A DNA stretch of 64,000 bases from JACPDI01 sp035463475 (GCA_035463475.1 DATHTE010000129.1:40602-104601); one strand, 5' to 3'; counted from the first letter of the stretch, positions 9,665 to 19,605 are shown. The notes: generated from the sequence alone by a model not told the origin. Numbers and translations are program-made.

Positions 9665-10753
9665 TCAGGCGATGAGCTCGCCGAGCAGGTAGCCGACCAG
9701 GGCTACTCCGAACCCGACGATGAACATGTCGCGGCCGCTCACCCAGATGCCGCGCCCTGTGAAGATGCTCCGGGCCGCGCCGATCGCGAAGTGCGCGAGC
9801 ATGCTGACCGTCAGCGACAGCCAGATCGCCGGGCCGTGATCGAGGACAATGAACGGCACGATCGGGATCACCGCTCCGACCAGCGTGGAGATGCCGGTCA
9901 CGACCCCATCGAACAGCGGCGACAGCTCCGCGGGGTGGATGTTCAGCTCCTCGCGCACTTTCGTGTCGAGCGCCTGCACAGGATCCTGCATCACGGCGTG
10001 CGCGGTCTCGCGCGCGCGCTCCGGAGTCAGCCCGCGCGCTTCGTAGATCAGCGCGAGCTCCTCCTCCTCCACCTCCGGCATGAGCCGCATCTCGAAGCGC
10101 TCGGTCTCGACCTGGTGCGCCTGCACCTCCGCTTCGCTCTTCGCGGCCAGGTAGCCGCTGGAGCCCATCGAGAGCGCGTCGGCGAGCGCGCCTGCCAGGC
10201 CGCTGATGATCACGATGTGGGGCGCGACGTTGGCGCCGATCACGCCGGCAATCAGGCCGAAGTTCGCCGTCAGCCCGTCGTTGAAGCCGTAGACCACGCT
10301 GCGGAGGTATCCGCCCGCGCCGCCGGTGTGCCACGGCTCGTCGTCGCGGCCGAGGAGTGTCGCCAGCTCGCGCGCGTGCTCGGCGGAGTCCGCCGCGATC
10401 TCGACGGCAGCCTTGTGCGTACGGCGGTTCCCCTCGCGGCGCGCGAGCCCGAGATAGGCCCGGACCTCGCGCCCTTCATCGGCGACGATCATCGGCAGAA
10501 TCAATCCGGAGCCGAACCGGCGCGACAACCAGGCCATCAGGCGCGACTTGATGGTGGGGGAGAAGGAGGGAAGCGGCTGGTTCGTCTCGGCGAACAGCTC
10601 CGCCCATTTCGCAACGTGCCGGTCCTCGACAACGGCGAGCTTGGTGAACAGCTCCCGTCGTTTCTCGTCGGGCTCGCTGGCGGCGAGCTTGCGGTAGAGG
10701 AAGGCCGCGTCGCGCTCGTCGCGGTAATGGTCTTCCCAGGCGGTCTCGGTCAT
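9665..10753 (-). CDS. mbfA: MbfA-like iron exporter (ferritin-like domain plus VIT1/CCC1 domain)
   Basis: Membrane-bound ferritin-like iron exporter of 362 aa. The N-terminal ~145 residues are a rubrerythrin/ferritin-like four-helix domain with carboxylates and His suited to a di-iron site (HYRDERDAAFLYRKLA, VVEDRHVAKWAELF, DSAEHARELA). The C-terminal part is a VIT1/CCC1 transporter domain with the family phrases VYGFNDGLTANFGLIAG and ALSMGSSGYLAAKSE, and membrane segments ending at GVALVGYLLGEL. Known MbfA proteins export Fe2+ and protect against peroxide stress. The ATG at 10753 begins MTETAWEDHY; earlier in-frame starts have no family-like sequence. Confidence 0.9.
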   Translation of the reverse strand: MTETAWEDHYRDERDAAFLYRKLAASEPDEKRRELFTKLAVVEDRHVAKWAELFAETNQPLPSFSPTIKSRLMAWLSRRFGSGLILPMIVADEGREVRAYLGLARREGNRRTHKAAVEIAADSAEHARELATLLGRDDEPWHTGGAGGYLRSVVYGFNDGLTANFGLIAGVIGANVAPHIVIISGLAGALADALSMGSSGYLAAKSEAEVQAHQVETERFEMRLMPEVEEEELALIYEARGLTPERARETAHAVMQDPVQALDTKVREELNIHPAELSPLFDGVVTGISTLVGAVIPIVPFIVLDHGPAIWLSLTVSMLAHFAIGAARSIFTGRGIWVSGRDMFIVGFGVALVGYLLGELIA

Positions 10754-10862
10754 TGAATAGAGGATACAGGCTTCAAGGCTTGCCTCGCCGAAGCGTGCCG
10801 CCGCCGCAGGCGAGGGCGGGTTCAGGGCAGGCTCGACCGAGCGCCTCAAGCGCCCAGCCGCC

Positions 10863-11627
10863 TCAGCGCCTGGCGCCGGCGGGCAACCAGATTGATCTGG
10901 CGGTCTGCTCGCGGTGGTCGAGGCCTGCCGCCTCATCCAATTTCCGCAGAGTTTCGGGCAGCGTCCGCGCGAATCGCCAGGTGTCCGCACGGCCGCCGAG
11001 GGCCCGCCAGGCCTGCGCCCACTCGTCCCACCAGGGGCTGACGCGCGTGGCGATGGGCTCGATGACGAGGACCGCCGCGCCCGCGCGCCCTCGGGCGATC
11101 AGCGCCGCCAGCAGCTTCCGTCGTTCGTCAGAGCTGAGTTCGTTGATGGTATACGCCGCGACGAACAGATGCCCTTCCCCAGCCCGCCGATGTTCGCGCA
11201 CGAACGACGAGACGTCGCTGCGGATCACTCGATGACGGAGAGCGAACCACCGGTAGGTCGCAGCGGCCTCGGTCAGCGTCCACGCCTGACGATCAGTGCC
11301 GGTCACCAACGGTCGCGCACCGGTAGCGGAAGCGATCGCCGCCCCGGCCGCGCCTGTACCACAGCCGAGATCGATGACGTGCGTGACCGTGGCCGGGTCG
11401 ATCCCGAGCGAGCGTGAGACCTCTTCGATCACGATGAAATGGAGGGGACCGTAGAACAGCGCGAACGCCGCACGCTTGCCTCTCCCGTCGAGCGCGGCGC
11501 CGCCGACCCGATGCCGCCGCTGCACGTAATCGGCCGAGAGCGCGCGCAGCGCGCGCGTGACTTCGGGAAACCGCAGCTCGGCCAGGTGCCGCGCTTCGAG
11601 CGCCGCTATCCACCCCTCGAACGTCAT
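10863..11627 (-). CDS. SAM-dependent methyltransferase, substrate unknown
   Basis: Class I methyltransferase fold of 254 aa. SAM-binding motif I is VIDLGCGTGAAGAAIA, motif II is an acidic turn near VTGTDRQAW, and later strands include HLFVAAYTINELS and AAVLVIEPIA. The N-terminal helix bundle (residues 1-75) and the NELS/EP motifs recall Rsm22-like methyltransferases, but this is not firm. The ATG at 11627 has AGGGG upstream. It is divergent from the SRPBCC gene, with 43 nt between the starts; that gap contains the words CTGAACCCTAACCCTGG. Confidence 0.82.
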   Translation of the reverse strand: MTFEGWIAALEARHLAELRFPEVTRALRALSADYVQRRHRVGGAALDGRGKRAAFALFYGPLHFIVIEEVSRSLGIDPATVTHVIDLGCGTGAAGAAIASATGARPLVTGTDRQAWTLTEAAATYRWFALRHRVIRSDVSSFVREHRRAGEGHLFVAAYTINELSSDERRKLLAALIARGRAGAAVLVIEPIATRVSPWWDEWAQAWRALGGRADTWRFARTLPETLRKLDEAAGLDHREQTARSIWLPAGARR

Positions 11628-11670
11628 TGCGAACCCCTGAACCCTAACCCTGGTTGTACACTCCCCAGCC

Positions 11671-12129
11671 GTGCCAGCCATCATTCAGGAACCGATCGCC
11701 CACGAGATCCTGATCGCCGCACCGCCCGAGCGCGTCTATGACGCGTTCGCGACAGCGTCTGGCCTCGACGCCTGGTTCACGAGCGGCGCGGAGGTCGATG
11801 CCCGCGCCGGGGGGTCCATCAAGTTCCGATGGCGCGACTGGGGACCGCGGCGGCTCACCATGGAAGATGGCGGGGCGGTGCTGGCGGCGCAGCGGCCCAG
11901 CCATCTCATCTTTGAATGGCACCCGGGTGGCCCGGGGTTCACCACCGTCGTCGCCCTCACGTTCGAACGCGTCGCGGTCGGCACCGTCGCGCGCGTCCGC
12001 GAGACCGGCTACCCCGACACGCCGGAAGGACGACGGGCGATGCTCGACTGTGCGGCGGGCTGGGGCGAAGCGCTCGCGCTCGCGCGGGTGTACGTGGAGC
12101 GCGGGATGGGACGGAGCCCGACGTCATAG
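11671..12129 (+). CDS. SRPBCC (START-like/AHSA1-type) domain protein
   Basis: Small hydrophobic-pocket protein of 152 aa. The start EILIAAPPERVYDAFATA and the later GGSIKFRWRDWG and RPSHLIFEWHPG segments fit the AHSA1/polyketide-cyclase-like SRPBCC fold. The ligand is unknown. Translation begins with GTG at 11671; no good Shine-Dalgarno is seen in the short divergent gap. The GTG is read in frame to a single stop and the length matches the family, so I consider it intact. Confidence 0.88.
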   Translation: MPAIIQEPIAHEILIAAPPERVYDAFATASGLDAWFTSGAEVDARAGGSIKFRWRDWGPRRLTMEDGGAVLAAQRPSHLIFEWHPGGPGFTTVVALTFERVAVGTVARVRETGYPDTPEGRRAMLDCAAGWGEALALARVYVERGMGRSPTS

Positions 12130-12221
12130 GGACAAACAGCCGGTTTTGGGGGTTGACGAGAGCCTCCGCAGCAGCGTACTGTGCCGCCCACTAACGGGCA
12201 AGCCGGTTCCCGGGTTCCTTT

Positions 12222-12238
12222 GGAGGAGGGATCTCGTG
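12222..12238 (+). promoter_or_regulatory. Strong ribosome-binding site with in-frame GTG upstream of the TonB receptor
   Basis: GGAGGAGGG at 12222-12230 is followed after 5 nt by GTG at 12236, and this GTG is in frame with the receptor start at 12344. It would add 36 residues without a signal sequence. The ATG at 12344 has its own AAGGAG site and directly precedes a signal peptide, so the GTG is probably a leader or chance start; it could couple translation. Confidence 0.4.
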
Positions 12239-12343
12239 CCTCGGTTGTTGGACGCTCGTGCCCCCCTCGACGTGTGCCCGCCGGCTGTCGCCCCACGACA
12301 GCGCGCGCGTGACGGAGCTCACCGCGCAAGGAGCATTTTGCCA

Positions 12344-15300
12344 ATGAGAACGAGGTTGCTGGTGCTGGCGTTGGCCTCCGCCTTCATGGCGGCGGCCGCT
12401 GCGAACGCCTACGCCCAGGGGGGCATCACGTCGTCACTTTCGGGGGCCGTTATGGACGGGACCGGCGCGCAGATACCCGGCGCGAGCGTCCTCGTCAGGA
12501 ACAACGGGACGGGCGCCGCGTACGAAGCGACGACGTCGGACAACGGGACGTTTTCGATCCCGGCGCTGTTGCCCGGCACGTACACGGTCACGATCTCGCT
12601 CGAGGGATTCAAGACGGCCGTCCTGAACGATGTGATCGTCAACGCGGCGGTCCCCGCCTCGGTGCGGGCCACGCTCGAAGTCGGCGCGCTGCAGGAAACC
12701 GTCACGGTCGGCGCCGCGACCGAGATCGTACAGACGCAGACGTCCGCGATCTCGACGACGGTGCCGGTGACGCAGATCGCGAACGTGCCGATGACGTCCC
12801 GCAACGTGCTCGACGTCGTGCCGCTGCTCCCCGGCTTCAACACGCCGGGGGGCAACCGCAACACGACGGCGCTCGGACTGCCGCAGAGCGCGATCAACAT
12901 CACGCTGGACGGCGTGAACATCCAGGACAACACGCTGAAGACCACCGACGGGTTCTTCACCATCGTCCAGCCGCGGCTCGACGCGATCGAGGAAGTCACG
13001 GTGACCACCGCCGCGCAGGGCGCGGACAGCGCGGGCCAGGGCGCGGTGCAGATCCGGTTCGTCACGCGATCGGGGACCAACGAGCTGCGTGGCAGCGCCT
13101 ATCACTACTACCGGAACGACAAACTCAACGCCAACACCTGGTTCAACAAGCGCAACGGCAATCCGAAGCCGGAGCTGCTGCAGAACCAACCCGGGTTCCG
13201 CATCGGCGGTCCGATTGTCATTCCGGGACTCTTCAACGGGCGGAACAAGGCGTTCTTCTTCATGAACTACGAAGAGTTCCGGCAGCCGAGCGATGTCGTG
13301 AGAAACCGCACGATCCTGCATCCGCGCGCCGAGGCCGGCATCTTCCGGTACGGCACGTCAAGCGGGATCCGCGAGGTGGATCTCTTCGCGCTGGCGGCCC
13401 GCAACGGCCAGGTGTCGGCGCCCGACCCCACGATCGCCAAGCTGCTCTCGGACATCCGCGCGGCCACCGGCACCACCGGTTCCATCAGGGACCTGACGAT
13501 CCCGATCACGCAGGAATTCTCGTACAACGTGTCAGCCGAGGCGAAGAACCGCTACCCGTCGTTTCGCCTCGATTTCAACCTGACCGACGACCACCGGCTG
13601 TCCGCGTCGGGCAACTACCACACGTTCCGGTCCACCCCGGACACGCTGAACAACCGGGATCCGCGCTTTCCTGGATTTCCCGCAACCGGCACGCAGACCT
13701 CGTCGCGCCGGCAGTTCAGCGGGCAGCTCCGCTCGACGCTGGGCGCCAACATCGTGAATGAGGCGCGCGCGGGCTACAGCGGCGCCCCCGTCCAGTTCTT
13801 CAAGGAACTCAACACCGGGATGTGGGGCGGGACGTCGGTCGCCGATCAGGGCGGGTACTACCTTGATATCGGCGGCACGACCAACACGCCCGGGCTGTCA
13901 GCCGGGCTCGGCATCACGAGCGCGTCCAACACACCGACGCCCAGCTCGCGCGACGCGACCACGCTCCTGCTCGAGGACACGGTCAACTGGCTCAACGGGC
14001 GGCACAGCATCAGCTTCGGCGGATCCTTCACGCAGGCCGATGTCTGGCTGCGTAACCAGACGCTCGTGCCCGAGATCGACTTTGGCATCGTCACCGGCGA
14101 TCCGGCCGCGGCGATGTTCACGGCCACGAACTTCCCAGGGGCCGCCGCGGCGGACCTGACGCGCGCTCAGAATCTGTACGCGCTTCTCGTCGGTCGCGTC
14201 AGCGCCATCACGGGCAACGCCCGCATCGACGAGGGGACGGGCCAGTACACGTTCCTCGGACCAGCGGTGCAGCGAGCGCGGATGCGCGACTTGGGCTTCT
14301 TCGCACAGGACATGTGGCGGGTACGCCCGAATCTGAGCTTCAATTTCGGGCTGCGCTACGAGCTCCAGCTGCCGTTCAACGCGCTGAACAACAGCTACTC
14401 CACGGCGACGATGGCGGACGTCTGCGGCGTGTCGGGCGTCTCGCCCGACGGCGGCTGCAATCTGTTCCAGCCGGGCAACACACCCGGCAAGCGCCCGGAG
14501 TTCATCAACCTGACGGAAGGCACGCACGTCTACAAGACCGACTGGAACAACTGGGCGCCCAGCGTGGGGTTCAACTGGACGCCCAGCGCATCGAGCGGCT
14601 TCCTCCGCACGTTGCTCGGCGAACCTGGAGACACGTCCATCAGCGGCGGGTTCGTGACCGCGTACAACCGGAATGGCCTCTCCGATTTCACGAACGTTTA
14701 CGGCGACAACCCCGGCGTCACCATCGACGTCAGCCGGAGCCTGAGCCTTGGCAACCTGGGCTCGCTGCCCGTGCTGTTCCGGAACCAGTCGCGGCTCGCT
14801 CCGCCGTCATTCCCCGATCGCCCGGAGTACCCGCTCACCGACGTGGTCACGCAGGATGTGGAGATCTTCGACAACAACATCCAGGTGCCGTGGGTACAGT
14901 CGTGGACCATCGGCGTCCAGCGGGAGATCAGTCGGAATATGGCGGTGGAGGTGAGATACATCGGCACCCGTCACGGCGACGGTTGGTTCATGCAGAACTT
15001 CAACGAGCTCAACATCGTCGAGAACGGGTTCCTCAATGAGTTCCGGCTCGCGCAGCAGAACCTCCGCGCGAACGTCGCCGCGGGGCGCGGCTCGAACTTC
15101 CGCTACTACGGCCCGGGCACCGGCACGTCCCCGCTGCCGATTTTCCTCGCGTATTTCGCGGGGCTGCCTGCGGCGCAGGCCGGCAATGCGGCGAACTACG
15201 CCTCGACGCTGTTCGCGAACAACACGTTCCTCAACCCGCTGGCGGTCTTCAACCCGCAGCCCTACGCCGCAGCCAACGCGCTGGACGCGGACGCGACGCG

Positions 15301-16249
15301 GCGCGCCAACGCGCTTCGCGCCGGCCTGCCGGCCAACTTCATCGTCGCCAACCCCCATCTGCTCGGCGGCGCTGAAGTGACGACAAGCGGCGACACGACA
15401 AAGTACCACTCGCTCGTGCTGGAGCTGCGACGGCGCATGTCCGGCGGCCTATCGTTCCAGACGAACTACGTCTTCGGGAGGACGAGCCACTCCGAGTTCT
15501 ACTCGTTCCGCGCCGGACGTCGCTACCACCCCGACGCGGGGACGGAAGGCGAGGTCACGCACGCGCTGAAGGGCATCGGGGTGTACGAGCTGCCGTTCGG
15601 CCGGGACCGCCGGTTCGCCGGCGGCGCGGGACCGATCCTGGATCGCATCATCGGCGGCTGGAGCGTCACCGGGACGGCGCGCATCCAGACCGGCGCGCTG
15701 GTCGATCTCGGCAACGTCCGGATGGTGGGCTTCAATGAGAAGGACCTGCGGAAGATGTTCAAGCTGCGGATCGACGAGAACCAGCGTGTGTACATGCTGC
15801 CGCAGGAGGTCATCGACAATACCGTCAAGGCGTTCAGCGTCAGCCCGACGTCTGCCTCGGGATACGGCCCGCTCGGGCCGCCGACCGGACGGTACTTCGC
15901 GCCCTCGAACGGCCCCGACTGCATCGAAGTGGACCCTGACGGCGACGGCGACATCACGGAGGAGTTCGGCGAATGCGGCACGGGTAGCCTCGTCTGGCGG
16001 GGCCCGGTGTTCAAGAGCGTCGACCTGAGCGTGCTCAAGCGCGTCCCTCTGAGAGGGCGTGTGAACGCCGAGTTCCGGTTCGAGGTTCTCAACGCGTTCA
16101 ACAACGTGAATTTCGTACCGGTAGGCCTCGGGAACAATGAGGATATTGACCCGGAGAGCCCGACCAATCCGAACGGCTACGAGGTCACAGCCCTCACTGG
16201 CACCCAGACCTCGCGTGTGATGCAGATCGTCGCTCGCTTCAACTGGTAG
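12344..16249 (+). CDS. TonB-dependent outer-membrane receptor with carboxypeptidase-regulatory-like domain (Oar-like)
   Basis: Outer-membrane beta-barrel of 1301 aa. The signal peptide is MRTRLLVLALASAFMAAAAA..AYAQ. Residues 28-110 are a CarboxypepD_reg-like Ig-fold (GAVMDGTGAQIPGASVLVRN, TVTISLEGFKT). A plug domain follows (ITLDGVNIQDNTLK, VTVTTAAQGADSAGQGAVQI) and then a long barrel ending in RVMQIVARFNW, with a terminal aromatic as in BAM substrates. This class is expanded in Acidobacteriota and is thought to take up peptides or oligosaccharides. A clear terminator follows at 16260. The nearby secreted peptidases fit peptide uptake, but the substrate is not shown. Confidence 0.93.
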   Translation: MRTRLLVLALASAFMAAAAANAYAQGGITSSLSGAVMDGTGAQIPGASVLVRNNGTGAAYEATTSDNGTFSIPALLPGTYTVTISLEGFKTAVLNDVIVNAAVPASVRATLEVGALQETVTVGAATEIVQTQTSAISTTVPVTQIANVPMTSRNVLDVVPLLPGFNTPGGNRNTTALGLPQSAINITLDGVNIQDNTLKTTDGFFTIVQPRLDAIEEVTVTTAAQGADSAGQGAVQIRFVTRSGTNELRGSAYHYYRNDKLNANTWFNKRNGNPKPELLQNQPGFRIGGPIVIPGLFNGRNKAFFFMNYEEFRQPSDVVRNRTILHPRAEAGIFRYGTSSGIREVDLFALAARNGQVSAPDPTIAKLLSDIRAATGTTGSIRDLTIPITQEFSYNVSAEAKNRYPSFRLDFNLTDDHRLSASGNYHTFRSTPDTLNNRDPRFPGFPATGTQTSSRRQFSGQLRSTLGANIVNEARAGYSGAPVQFFKELNTGMWGGTSVADQGGYYLDIGGTTNTPGLSAGLGITSASNTPTPSSRDATTLLLEDTVNWLNGRHSISFGGSFTQADVWLRNQTLVPEIDFGIVTGDPAAAMFTATNFPGAAAADLTRAQNLYALLVGRVSAITGNARIDEGTGQYTFLGPAVQRARMRDLGFFAQDMWRVRPNLSFNFGLRYELQLPFNALNNSYSTATMADVCGVSGVSPDGGCNLFQPGNTPGKRPEFINLTEGTHVYKTDWNNWAPSVGFNWTPSASSGFLRTLLGEPGDTSISGGFVTAYNRNGLSDFTNVYGDNPGVTIDVSRSLSLGNLGSLPVLFRNQSRLAPPSFPDRPEYPLTDVVTQDVEIFDNNIQVPWVQSWTIGVQREISRNMAVEVRYIGTRHGDGWFMQNFNELNIVENGFLNEFRLAQQNLRANVAAGRGSNFRYYGPGTGTSPLPIFLAYFAGLPAAQAGNAANYASTLFANNTFLNPLAVFNPQPYAAANALDADATRRANALRAGLPANFIVANPHLLGGAEVTTSGDTTKYHSLVLELRRRMSGGLSFQTNYVFGRTSHSEFYSFRAGRRYHPDAGTEGEVTHALKGIGVYELPFGRDRRFAGGAGPILDRIIGGWSVTGTARIQTGALVDLGNVRMVGFNEKDLRKMFKLRIDENQRVYMLPQEVIDNTVKAFSVSPTSASGYGPLGPPTGRYFAPSNGPDCIEVDPDGDGDITEEFGECGTGSLVWRGPVFKSVDLSVLKRVPLRGRVNAEFRFEVLNAFNNVNFVPVGLGNNEDIDPESPTNPNGYEVTALTGTQTSRVMQIVARFNW

Positions 16250-16259
16250 TTCGAGCTCT

Positions 16260-16319
16260 GCGCGGAGTACGCGGATCCGGTGCCCGCGTATTCCGCGCGT
16301 TCCTCTCGCGTATTTTTTT
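16260..16319 (+). terminator. Rho-independent terminator after the TonB receptor
   Basis: GCGCGGAGTACGCGG (16260-16274) pairs with CCGCGTATTCCGCGC (16284-16298), 15 bp with one G-U pair and a 9-nt loop. A run of seven T lies at 16313-16319. The 14-nt gap between stem and T-run is longer than usual, so the stem may act with a smaller CGCG fold next to the T-run. Confidence 0.7.
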
Positions 16320-16423
16320 CCATCCTTCCCTCCGCGCTCCGCGTTCTTCTTCGCGCGCCGTCGTCCCCTGCGCCGCGGCGTCAGACTCGCGCATCGGCGA
16401 CGAATTTGCACCCTCTCTGTCGA

Positions 16424-16675
16424 ATGAACAAGGGGGCGAGATCCAGACCTGAGCAGGGCGACCGGCGGGACAGCGACTCACGCAACCGGCTTCTCCAGCG
16501 CATCCGCAGCGAGTTCGCCGAAATGCCCGGCCTGCGGCTGACGCGCGAGCAGGCAATCCGGTTGTGGTCGATGCCGGCCGACGCCTGCGATCGCATCTTC
16601 GCCGAGCTCGAGCAGGCGGGCTACCTTCGGCGACTGAGCGACGGCGCTTACGGCAGCCCCGATCTCGGCGCGTAG
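16424..16675 (+). CDS. Small winged-helix-like protein, conserved hypothetical
   Basis: Protein of 83 aa with a basic N-terminus (MNKGARSRPEQGDRR) and a helix-turn-helix-like body: RIRSEFAEMPGLRLTREQA, IRLWSMPADACDRIFAEL, then EQAGYLRRLSDGAYG. The pattern of hydrophobics suggests a small winged helix that could bind DNA. I recall similar short proteins in Acidobacteriota but cannot name a function. The ATG at 16424 lacks a strong Shine-Dalgarno. It stands alone after the receptor terminator. Confidence 0.65.
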   Translation: MNKGARSRPEQGDRRDSDSRNRLLQRIRSEFAEMPGLRLTREQAIRLWSMPADACDRIFAELEQAGYLRRLSDGAYGSPDLGA

Positions 16676-16809
16676 CCATGTCATGGCGCGTACCGTGTCA
16701 TCGCGGTGACGGCCTGGGGGCCGACCGTCCAGCTCCCAGATGCGACCGCCGATTACCCGACCGCGCGACTGATCGACTGCCCTGCCCGACTGGTCCGACT
16801 CTCGTGAGG

Positions 16810-16815
16810 TAGAAT
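16810..16815 (+). promoter_or_regulatory. Candidate -10 element for the M14 peptidase gene
   Basis: TAGAAT (5 of 6 to consensus) lies 24 nt before the ATG at 16840, leaving room for GGAGG as ribosome-binding site. No convincing -35 is visible. Confidence 0.4.
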
Positions 16816-16839
16816 TGCCGCCTTCCTCGGAGGTTTGCC

Positions 16840-19605
16840 ATGCAGAGTCTGCGGCGGGCGGCGGTGGTTTCTCTCCTGGTCGGGCTGGCGGTCTGCACCG
16901 TGCCCCTTCTGGCGGTTCCCGGCGCGCAGCGCGCTGCGGCCGCGATACAGACTCCAGAGCAATTCTTCGGGTTCCGCATCGGCACGGACGGCGAGCTGGC
17001 TCGCTATCCGCGAATCGTCGAGTACCTGCGACACCTTGCCGCTGGAAGCGACAGGCTACGGTTTGAAGAGCTCGGCAAGACCACCATGGGGAACCCTTAC
17101 GTGCTGGCCACGATCAGCTCGGGGGAGAACCTGTCGCGCCTCGATCGGCTGATCGAGATCAACCGTCGCCTCGCCGATCCGCGCGGGCTGCCGGAATCGG
17201 AGGCGCTGAAGCTCGCGCAAGAGGGACGTCCCTTCTACCTGTTGTACGGCACGATCCACTCCACGGAGGTCGGGAACACGCAGGCCATCATCGAGATCGC
17301 GCACCGGCTCGCGACCGACAACAGCGCCGCGACCCGTGAAATCCTCGACAACATCGTCCTGCTCGTCGTGCCGTCGCAGAACCCGGACGGGCAACTGCTC
17401 GTGATCGACCACTGGTACAAGACGAAAGGCACGAAGCTCAATCGCGTGTACCCGGACCTCTATCACAAGTACGTCGGACACGACGACAACCGCGACTGGT
17501 TCATGTTCACCCAGCAGGAAACGCGGCTGGCGGTGGAAAAGGTGCAGAACCGGTACAAGCCGCAGCTCACGCACGACATGCACCAGATGGGTTCGACCGG
17601 ATCGCGGATTTTCGTGCCGCCGTTCGACGACCCGTACGATCCGAACATCCATCCGATCCTCGCGCAGGGCCAGGCGCAGATTGGCCTCGCGATGGCGTCC
17701 GCGCTCGTTGCGGAAAACAAGACCGGCGCGGGGTGGCTCGAGCGCTACGACCTCTGGGCGCCGGCGCGCCAGTACATGGTCTACCACGGGCAGCCGCGCA
17801 TCCTCACGGAGATCGCCAGCGCCAGCCTCGCCGATCCGTTCGTCAACCCGCAGGGGGCCGACAAGCCGCTGGGCCCGCAGGAGGCGAGATGGAACTTCCC
17901 GCTCCCGTACCGCGGCGGCGACTGGCGGCTGCGACAGATCGTGGATTACGGCATCACGGTGGCGCTGGCCGGCATGACCCACATGGCCAAATACAGGTCC
18001 ACGTGGCTCGAGAACTTCTATCGCGTCAACGCCGACTGGGCGGGGCGAAAAGAGGCGCCCTACGCGTTTGTCGTCCCCGCGGAGCAGCGCGATCCCTTCG
18101 AGACCTTTGAGCTTCTCAGCATCCTGAAGTTCGGCGACGTCGAGGTGCACCGGGCGCGTGCGCCGTTTACCGCAGGCGGCAAGCAGTACGCCGCCGGTTC
18201 CTGGGTCGTCAGGACCGCGCAGCCGTCCGGCGCGTTCGCAAAGACGATGCTGGAACAGCAGGTCTACCCGGACCTCCGGCTGTTCCCGGGCGGACCACCG
18301 AAGCCTCCGTACGACGTGACGGGACACACGCTGTGGATGCTGATGGGCGTTACCGTAGGCCGCATCGATACGCCGTTCGAGGCGGACCTCGAGCTGCTCC
18401 CGTCGATCGCGCCGCCGCCGTCAGCGTTCCCCAGGGCGAGGTCGGCATTTGTGCTGCCGCCGGAGTCGAACGCCGCATTTCTCGCCGCAACCAGGCTGCA
18501 GCAGGCGAAGATCCCGCTGGCGCGCGCGACGGCACGGTTCGAAGCGGCCGGACGGTCTCTCGCGCCGGGCACGTGGATCGTCCCCGCATCTGCCGCGTCG
18601 GCTCGAATCCTCGAGGAGGTCTCGCGCGAGACGGGGCTGCCCGTCATGGGGATGGATCGCCCCGCCGCCGTGGACACGCTCAAGCTGAAACCTGAGACCC
18701 GCGTCGGCCTTTTCAAGGCGCCGAACAACATGCCCGCCGGCTGGATGAAGTGGCTGTTCGAGCAGTACGGGTTCAACCATCGCTACATGTCGTCGCTCGA
18801 TTTCAGGGAAGACCTGGCGGCGAAGTACGACGTCATCGTCCTGCCCGCCGGCACGTCGCGCGACAGCATCGTCCGCGGGTTGGAGCCGGAGCGGCACGAC
18901 AAGACGGAATGGGAATGGGCGTTCGGCGTCGGCGAAGACGGGTGGACCCGGCTTCGGGACTGGGTGAAGAACGGCGGGACGCTGCTCGCGATCGGGAGCG
19001 CCGTGGAGACCGCGCGCCAGTTGCTCGACTTGCCGATCGAAAAAGCGCTGCCGGAGACGAGCCGGCGAGCAAGGTTCCAGGCGCAGGGGCGCGGCGGCGC
19101 GGGCCAGGCCACCGTGCCCGCCGCGGAGATCGATCGCGCGATGCGCGAGGCGTTCTCGAGCCCGGCGCGCCTGGCCGCCGCGTTGCGCGAGCGTGTCATC
19201 GACCCGACGTCCGTCTTCTACTGCCCCGGCTCGCTGCTCGCCAACGAGTTCGATCCGGACAACCCGGTGGCGTGGGGCATGCCCGACTCGTGGCCCGTGT
19301 TCTTCGAATCGGACCAGGCGTACCGCATTCGCCCGGGGTTCGGCATCCACAGCGAGGTCGTCGCGCGCTATCCGGCGTCCGGGCCGGTGCTGCAGAGCGG
19401 ATGGCTGCTCGGCGAGGATCTGCTCCGCGACCAGGCGAACGTGATCGCGTTCCGCGTCGGTCGGGGATACGTCGTCACCTACGGCAGCCAGATCGACTTC
19501 CGGGCGCAGCCGCGCGCCACGTTCAAGCTGCTCTTCAACGCGATGTTCAACGGGCCGGCGATCACCGGCGGCCCACGGCGGGCGACGGCCACGACCAATG
19601 AGTGA
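16840..19605 (+). CDS. Secreted M14 family zinc carboxypeptidase
   Basis: Exported metallopeptidase of 921 aa. A signal sequence covers residues 1-35. The zinc ligands of the M14 fold are seen as H140-S-T-E143 in YGTIHSTEVGNTQ, with a third His in LTHDMHQMGSTG (about 250). The first ~400 residues hold the peptidase; the rest (to the end) includes a glutamine-amidotransferase-like Rossmann region (KYDVIVLPAGTSRD, LRDWVKNGGTLLAIGSA) seen in other large M14-like proteins. It probably trims peptides outside the cytoplasm. CTCGGAGG precedes the ATG. Its last bases overlap the TMEM175-like pseudogene by 8 nt. Confidence 0.92.
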   Translation: MQSLRRAAVVSLLVGLAVCTVPLLAVPGAQRAAAAIQTPEQFFGFRIGTDGELARYPRIVEYLRHLAAGSDRLRFEELGKTTMGNPYVLATISSGENLSRLDRLIEINRRLADPRGLPESEALKLAQEGRPFYLLYGTIHSTEVGNTQAIIEIAHRLATDNSAATREILDNIVLLVVPSQNPDGQLLVIDHWYKTKGTKLNRVYPDLYHKYVGHDDNRDWFMFTQQETRLAVEKVQNRYKPQLTHDMHQMGSTGSRIFVPPFDDPYDPNIHPILAQGQAQIGLAMASALVAENKTGAGWLERYDLWAPARQYMVYHGQPRILTEIASASLADPFVNPQGADKPLGPQEARWNFPLPYRGGDWRLRQIVDYGITVALAGMTHMAKYRSTWLENFYRVNADWAGRKEAPYAFVVPAEQRDPFETFELLSILKFGDVEVHRARAPFTAGGKQYAAGSWVVRTAQPSGAFAKTMLEQQVYPDLRLFPGGPPKPPYDVTGHTLWMLMGVTVGRIDTPFEADLELLPSIAPPPSAFPRARSAFVLPPESNAAFLAATRLQQAKIPLARATARFEAAGRSLAPGTWIVPASAASARILEEVSRETGLPVMGMDRPAAVDTLKLKPETRVGLFKAPNNMPAGWMKWLFEQYGFNHRYMSSLDFREDLAAKYDVIVLPAGTSRDSIVRGLEPERHDKTEWEWAFGVGEDGWTRLRDWVKNGGTLLAIGSAVETARQLLDLPIEKALPETSRRARFQAQGRGGAGQATVPAAEIDRAMREAFSSPARLAAALRERVIDPTSVFYCPGSLLANEFDPDNPVAWGMPDSWPVFFESDQAYRIRPGFGIHSEVVARYPASGPVLQSGWLLGEDLLRDQANVIAFRVGRGYVVTYGSQIDFRAQPRATFKLLFNAMFNGPAITGGPRRATATTNE

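Noticed and set aside
11632..11653. Telomere-like string CTGAACCCTAACCCTGG
   Set aside because: Only two CCCTAA-like words in a bacterial intergenic gap; better explained as a member of the CTGAACCC word family.
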